In this document: positions 58,150 through 64,000 of the stretch, in pieces
Layout: each line of letters begins with the position of its first letter
Position numbering within the stretch: the stretch's first letter is position 1
Assembly (NCBI GenBank): GCA_923184405.1
Contig: OV299793.1
Span: 267,366 to 331,365 of the forward strand
From: Neisseria meningitidis
Lineage (GTDB): Bacteria > Pseudomonadota > Gammaproteobacteria > Burkholderiales > Neisseriaceae
Direction of reading: 5' to 3'
DNA length: 64,000 bases
Program-made: the position numbers and the translations under genes
Notes under the pieces: generated by a model
Told to the model about the DNA's origin: nothing
The model's input: the letters and a program-made list of their open reading frames with translations, nothing else
Databases searched by the model: none

Positions 58150-59480
58150 TATCGTCATTCCCGCCCGCGCGGGAATCCAACTTGTTTGGTTTCGGTTATT
58201 TTCGTTTCGTAACCTTTGAGCCGTCATTCCCGCGCAGGCGGTAATCCGCTTGTTCGGTTTCGGTTCTTTTTCTCGTCTCGGGTGATTTCTAAACTGTCAT
58301 TCCCGCGCAGGCGGGAATCTAGGTCTTTAAACTTCGGTTTTTTCCGATAAATTTTTGCCGCATTAAAATTCTAGATTCAGGCTTTCGCGGGAATGACGGC
58401 GGAGGGTTTTTAGTTTTCCTGAAAAGGCACATCATCCAAAATACCGTCATTCCCACAAAACAGAAAATCAAAAACAGTAACCTGAAATCCCGTAAGACCC
58501 TCCCGTGCGGGAATTAGACTTATCTGGTTTCGGTTCTATTTCTCGCTCCAGGTGATTTCTAAACCGTACATTCACGCGCAGGCGGGAATCCGGACCTTCC
58601 CAAACCCCGGACATCCCCAATAAATTCCTGCGGCATAGAAATTCTAGATTCCACGCTTTCACGGGAATGACGGCGGAGGGTTTTTAGTTTTCCTGATAAA
58701 TGCACATCATCCAAAATCCCGTTATTCACACAAAACAGAAAATCAAAAACAACAATCTGAAATTCCGTCCTACCCGCCCGAGCGGTAATCTGACACCTCC
58801 GATTGCGAATCTTTAGCCGTATCAGTTATCTCTAAACCGTCATTCAAGCGCATTTGCGAATCTAGGTCTTTAAACATCAGTTTTTTCCGATAACTTCTGG
58901 TCGCATTAAACTTCGAGATTTCCGTTTTCGCGGGAATGACGGCGCAGAATTACTCGTTCACACCATAAACGCACATCATCCAAAGTCCCTCTATTACCAC
59001 AAATCCAGCAAATCAAAACCAGCAAACTGAAATCCCGTCTTTCCCGCGCAGGCGGTAATCTAAACACGTCAATAGTGAAACGTAATATAGCGTCACTCGC
59101 ACAAAGGTGGGAATACAGGATGCAGGGAAAACCGTTATACCCGATAAGTTTCCGCACTGAAAGGTCTAGATTCCAGCTTTCGCGGGAATGACGGCGGAGG
59201 GTTTTTAGTTTTCTCGATAAATGCACATCATCCAAAATCCCGTTATTTCAACAAAACAGAAAATCAAAAACAGTAACCTGAAATCCCGTCATTCCCGCGC
59301 AGGCAGAAATCCAGCTTATTCGGTTTCGGTTCATTTTCTTGTTTCGGATGATTTCTAAACCGTCATTCTCGCGCAGGCGGGAATCCAGACCTTTAAACCC
59401 TGACCATCCTTGATAAATTCTTGCGGCATTAAAATTCTAGATTCCCGCTTTCGCGGGAATGACGCCAGAGGGTTTTTTGC
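58150..59480. repeat. Second dRS3/RS mosaic array
   Basis: About 1.3 kb of dRS3 copies in both orientations (for example CATTCCCGCGCAGGCGGGAA near 58300), with RS spacers such as GGCGGAGGGTTTTTAGTTTT recurring four times (58390, 58670, 59200, 59470). No gene is visible; it separates the housekeeping block from the autA-slam1 pair. Confidence 0.88.
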
Positions 59481-59562
59481 TTTTCCTGATTTTTCATTGC
59501 GATGTAGTATAATGTAGTATATAATCATTATAATTTTAACACTTGACAAAGGAAAATTTCTC

Positions 59563-61655
<2,093 letters not shown>

Positions 61656-61732
61656 TGCGTCGGGAAATGTTTTGACGCACAGGCGGCACATCGGCACGGC
61701 CCCGCGCGCCGCCCCGCAAACCAATCCGAACC

Positions 61733-61790
61733 CTGCCGCCCCGAAGGGCGGGGCATCATGATAAACCAGCGGAAAACCGTCGGTTTTTTG
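61733..61790 (+). terminator. Terminator region after the autotransporter gene
   Basis: CCGCCCC-GAA-GGGCGGGG forms a GC hairpin near 61737-61754, and AAAACCG-T-CGGTTTTTT follows near 61769-61785 with a T-run. Either could end the autA transcript. A single uptake sequence lies at about 61815. Confidence 0.55.
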
Positions 61791-61888
61791 CCACCGTTTG
61801 AAACCCGATTACGGCTTCAGACGGCATTGTCGCGGCATCGGGCGGCAGGGTTTGGAACAGCGGCATAAAAAACTGATACAATCCGCCG

Positions 61889-61912
61889 ATTGATAATGGT
61901 TATTTTTTATTT
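61889..61912 (+). promoter_or_regulatory. Fur-box-like sequence upstream of slam1
   Basis: GATTGATAATGGTTATTTTT resembles the neisserial Fur consensus (GATAATGATAATCATTATC) in its left half and sits about 20-40 bases before the slam1 start. Confidence 0.4.
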
Positions 61913-61928
61913 TTGTGGGAAGACATTT

Positions 61929-63375
61929 ATGCCTGCACGAAACAGATGGATGCTGCTGCTGCCTTTATTGGCAAGCGCGGCATATGCCGAAGAAAAACCG
62001 CGCGAACAGGATTTGAGAAGCCGTCCTGAGTTCAGGCTTCATCAAGCGGAGGTCAAAACAATCGACAGCGAGAAAATAATGGGGCAGGTGCAAGAATAAG
62101 GAAAAGTTTTGCAGATTGACGGAGAAACCCTGCTGCAAAAATCCCGAAATGTTGTACCACGCGATGTATTCCGCAGTGGTCTCAAACAATATTGCAGGTA
62201 TGCAGCGTTATTTTGCCGATTTACCTACAACAGGCGCAGCAGGATAAGATGTTGGCACTTGATGCAAAAGAAATTTTGGCGCAGACCAGACGGTAGGGTG
62301 AAAGAGGCGATTTCCAAGTACCGGGTATATGATTGCCGCCCAACCCGACGCACCCGCCGTCCGTATGCGTTTGGCGGCGGCATTGTTTGACAACAGGCAG
62401 AACGAGGCGGCGGCAGGCCAGTTCGACCGCCTGAAGACGGAAAACCTGCCGCCGCAACTGATGGAGCAGGTCGAGCTGTACCGCAAGGCATTGCGCGACC
62501 GCGATGAGTGGGAGGTAAATGGCGGCTTACAGCGTCACCCGTGAACACAATATCAATCAAGCCACGAAAAGGCGGCAGTACGGCAACTGGACTTTCCCGA
62601 AACAGGTGGACGGCCTGGCGGTCAAGTACCATATCGGCGCGGAGAAAAAATGGTCGCTGAAAAACGGCTGGTACACGACGGCTGGCGGCGACGTGTCCGG
62701 CAGGGTTTATCCAGGAATAAAAAATTCAGCGATATGACGGCAGGCGTTTCCGGCGGCATCGGTTTGCCGATAGGCGCAAAGATGCCAGGCTGGCAATGTT
62801 CCACGAACGCCGCACCTACGGCAACGGCGCTATTCTTACACCAACGGCGCACGCCAGTGTTTCAACCGTTGGCAAACCCCGAAATGGCAAACGTTGTCTT
62901 CGGCCCAGATGGGGGCGTTTGGAAGAATACGCGCCAGGCGCGTTCCGACAATGCCCATGTTTGGCTGTGGAAAGGCCCAATACACTTGGTGTATCAAGAG
63001 AATGCGCGCCAGAGACAGGATGGCCAGTTTCCACAGTCTACCGCGAGCGAAACCCAGCCGACCGGGGCTACAATTTCAACCGTTACGGCCTGCGCTTTGC
63101 CTAGGGGCAGGAATAGGGCAGCAGCGGCCTGTCTTCAAGTTGCGCCACGACGCCGCGAAACGGCATTATGAAAAACCCAGCAATTCAGCGGTTCTAAAGG
63201 GAAAGGCGCAGGGATAAACAATTGAACACATCCTCCAGCCTTTGGCACCGGGCATTGCATTTCAAAGGAATCACGCCGCGCCTGACGTTGTCGCACCGCG
63301 AAACGCGGAGTAACCATCGTGTTCAACGAATACGAGAAAAATCGGAAGATTGTCGAGATTAATATCATCCTGATT
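61929..63375 (+). pseudogene. slam1: Surface lipoprotein assembly modifier Slam1 (TPR plus DUF560 barrel), multiply broken
   Basis: Slam1 moves lipoproteins such as TbpB, LbpB and fHbp to the cell surface. The start MPARNRWMLLLPLLASAAYA (signal peptide) is at 61929. The periplasmic TPR part reads SRPEFRLHQAEV, then APAVRMRLAAALFDNRQNEA and QLMEQVELYRKAL. The barrel has SVTREHNINQATKRRQYGNW, KKWSLKNGWYTTAGGDVSGR, FNRYGLRFA and LWHRALHFKGITPRLTLSHR. The last recognisable text is FNEYEKNR at 63340, after which the family ending EFNKTF cannot be read. At least ten frame changes occur and damage worsens downstream. Confidence 0.85.
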
Positions 63376-64000
63376 GCTCATCCATTTCGGAGGAGACGTA
63401 ACAGCGTGCTCTATCAAAACAAACATAGCCGGATTGCGGAGGAATGTACGAGAAACTAAGTGACATCCAGGAAACAAAGGATCATAAACACGACTAAGAA
63501 CAAGTGCGACCCAGTTATGTCAAGCACGAGTGAGGAACAGGATGAATGAAGGAACAAACTAGTCTACAGCAGTCAGCTTCCGAACACAGCTGCGGCCAGG
63601 ACAAAACGCCATTACGCTCTCGCAATAAGTCATAAATCTTAAAACCGCCAGAGCCCTTGAACGTCAGCGTAAACCATGCAGCCAGTCCGTGCAAACTGTC
63701 AAGAAGCTCAATTCAGCAACAATACGTAACTGAACGAAGCACACGGTGCGAACCAGCGTTCTTCCCATCGCTGCAATATTGCTGCATACCGCCCCGTCCC
63801 CTGTCAGGGCGGTCAGGCGCAAATCGTCCATAAACAGGATATGGTGCGTGTCGGGTAGGTATGCCGCTCTTCATAGGCGCGGTTGTTGGGCAAATGCGTT
63901 ATGGTCGGTGGAAACGGCTCCAACCGTATCGGCGAAAAGCGTGCCGCCTTGACTGCTCTGTGCAGACTGTCCCAGCAATACGTAACTGAACGAAGCACAC
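63376..64000. other. No supportable gene
   Basis: Very noisy sequence. A minus-strand reading at 63813-63998 (AYEERHTYPTRT) looks protein-like but cannot be named or extended. A 24-base direct repeat occurs at 63721-63744 and 63977-64000. Confidence 0.4.

Overview
The window is chromosomal DNA of a pathogenic Neisseria, most likely N. meningitidis. The evidence is the very frequent 10-12 base DNA uptake sequence (ATGCCGTCTGAA) as inverted-pair terminators, full-length Correia repeat-enclosed elements (CREE), dRS3 arrays (ATTCCC-N8-GGGAAT), a meningococcal-type 16S rRNA, and a gene order that, from memory, follows the nuoL-to-slam1 stretch of strain MC58 (about NMB0257-NMB0313). LAYOUT. 1-3.5 kb: end of the complex I operon (nuoL tail, nuoM, nuoN) and a DUF2818 membrane protein. 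3.6-10.1 kb: minus-strand housekeeping genes (ispA, xseB, rsgA, an ABC exporter, ruvA, a PepSY protein, rlpA, trmL). 10.2-12.4 kb: comF diverging from bioH-bioC. 12.5-13.7 kb: an AT-rich island of small unknown ORFs between two CREEs. 13.8-21.6 kb: recQ, trpC, a YheT-type hydrolase and murJ, then dsbA1 and an AmgK-type sugar kinase. 21.6-25.3 kb: lptD and a SurA-like chaperone gene carrying a 20-copy 9-bp repeat. 25.3-26.8 kb: a dRS3 array. 26.8-33 kb: decayed RNase II-family gene, LOG-family gene, purB and an acyltransferase. 33.2-39.9 kb: DUF533 gene, dinG, a small GTG-start ORF, photolyase, a LysR regulator diverging from doxX, and a nitroreductase. 40-45.7 kb: TonB-dependent receptor, dsbA2, ffh and ypjD. 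45.9-51.6 kb: one complete rRNA operon (16S, tRNA-Ile, tRNA-Ala, 23S, 5S), followed by comEA. 52-54.8 kb: a gene-poor, repeat-rich stretch. 54.9-58.1 kb: aroG, folA, a CYTH protein, hemJ and a small protein. 58.1-59.5 kb: second dRS3 array. 59.6-63.4 kb: the autotransporter gene autA with an AAGC phase-variation tract, then slam1, the outer-membrane translocator of surface lipoproteins. QUALITY. Nearly every gene carries frameshifts, lost start codons or in-frame stops. Many are one-base losses in homopolymers. The same damage hits universally conserved rRNA positions, and about 400 bases of 23S rRNA are unrecognisable. A living Neisseria could not have this many lesions in nuo, purB, ffh and rRNA together, so I read most breaks as consensus errors rather than true pseudogenes. 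Only the amgK-like gene, the PepSY gene and comEA look clean end to end. 'Pseudogene' below means 'broken in this sequence as given'. FUNCTION. The genes are mostly core metabolism and envelope biogenesis: LPS assembly, periplasmic folding, peptidoglycan recycling and lipid II flipping. The accessory content is small: the CREE-flanked island, the dRS3 arrays, the repeat-rich stretch after the rRNA operon, and the phase-variable autotransporter next to slam1.
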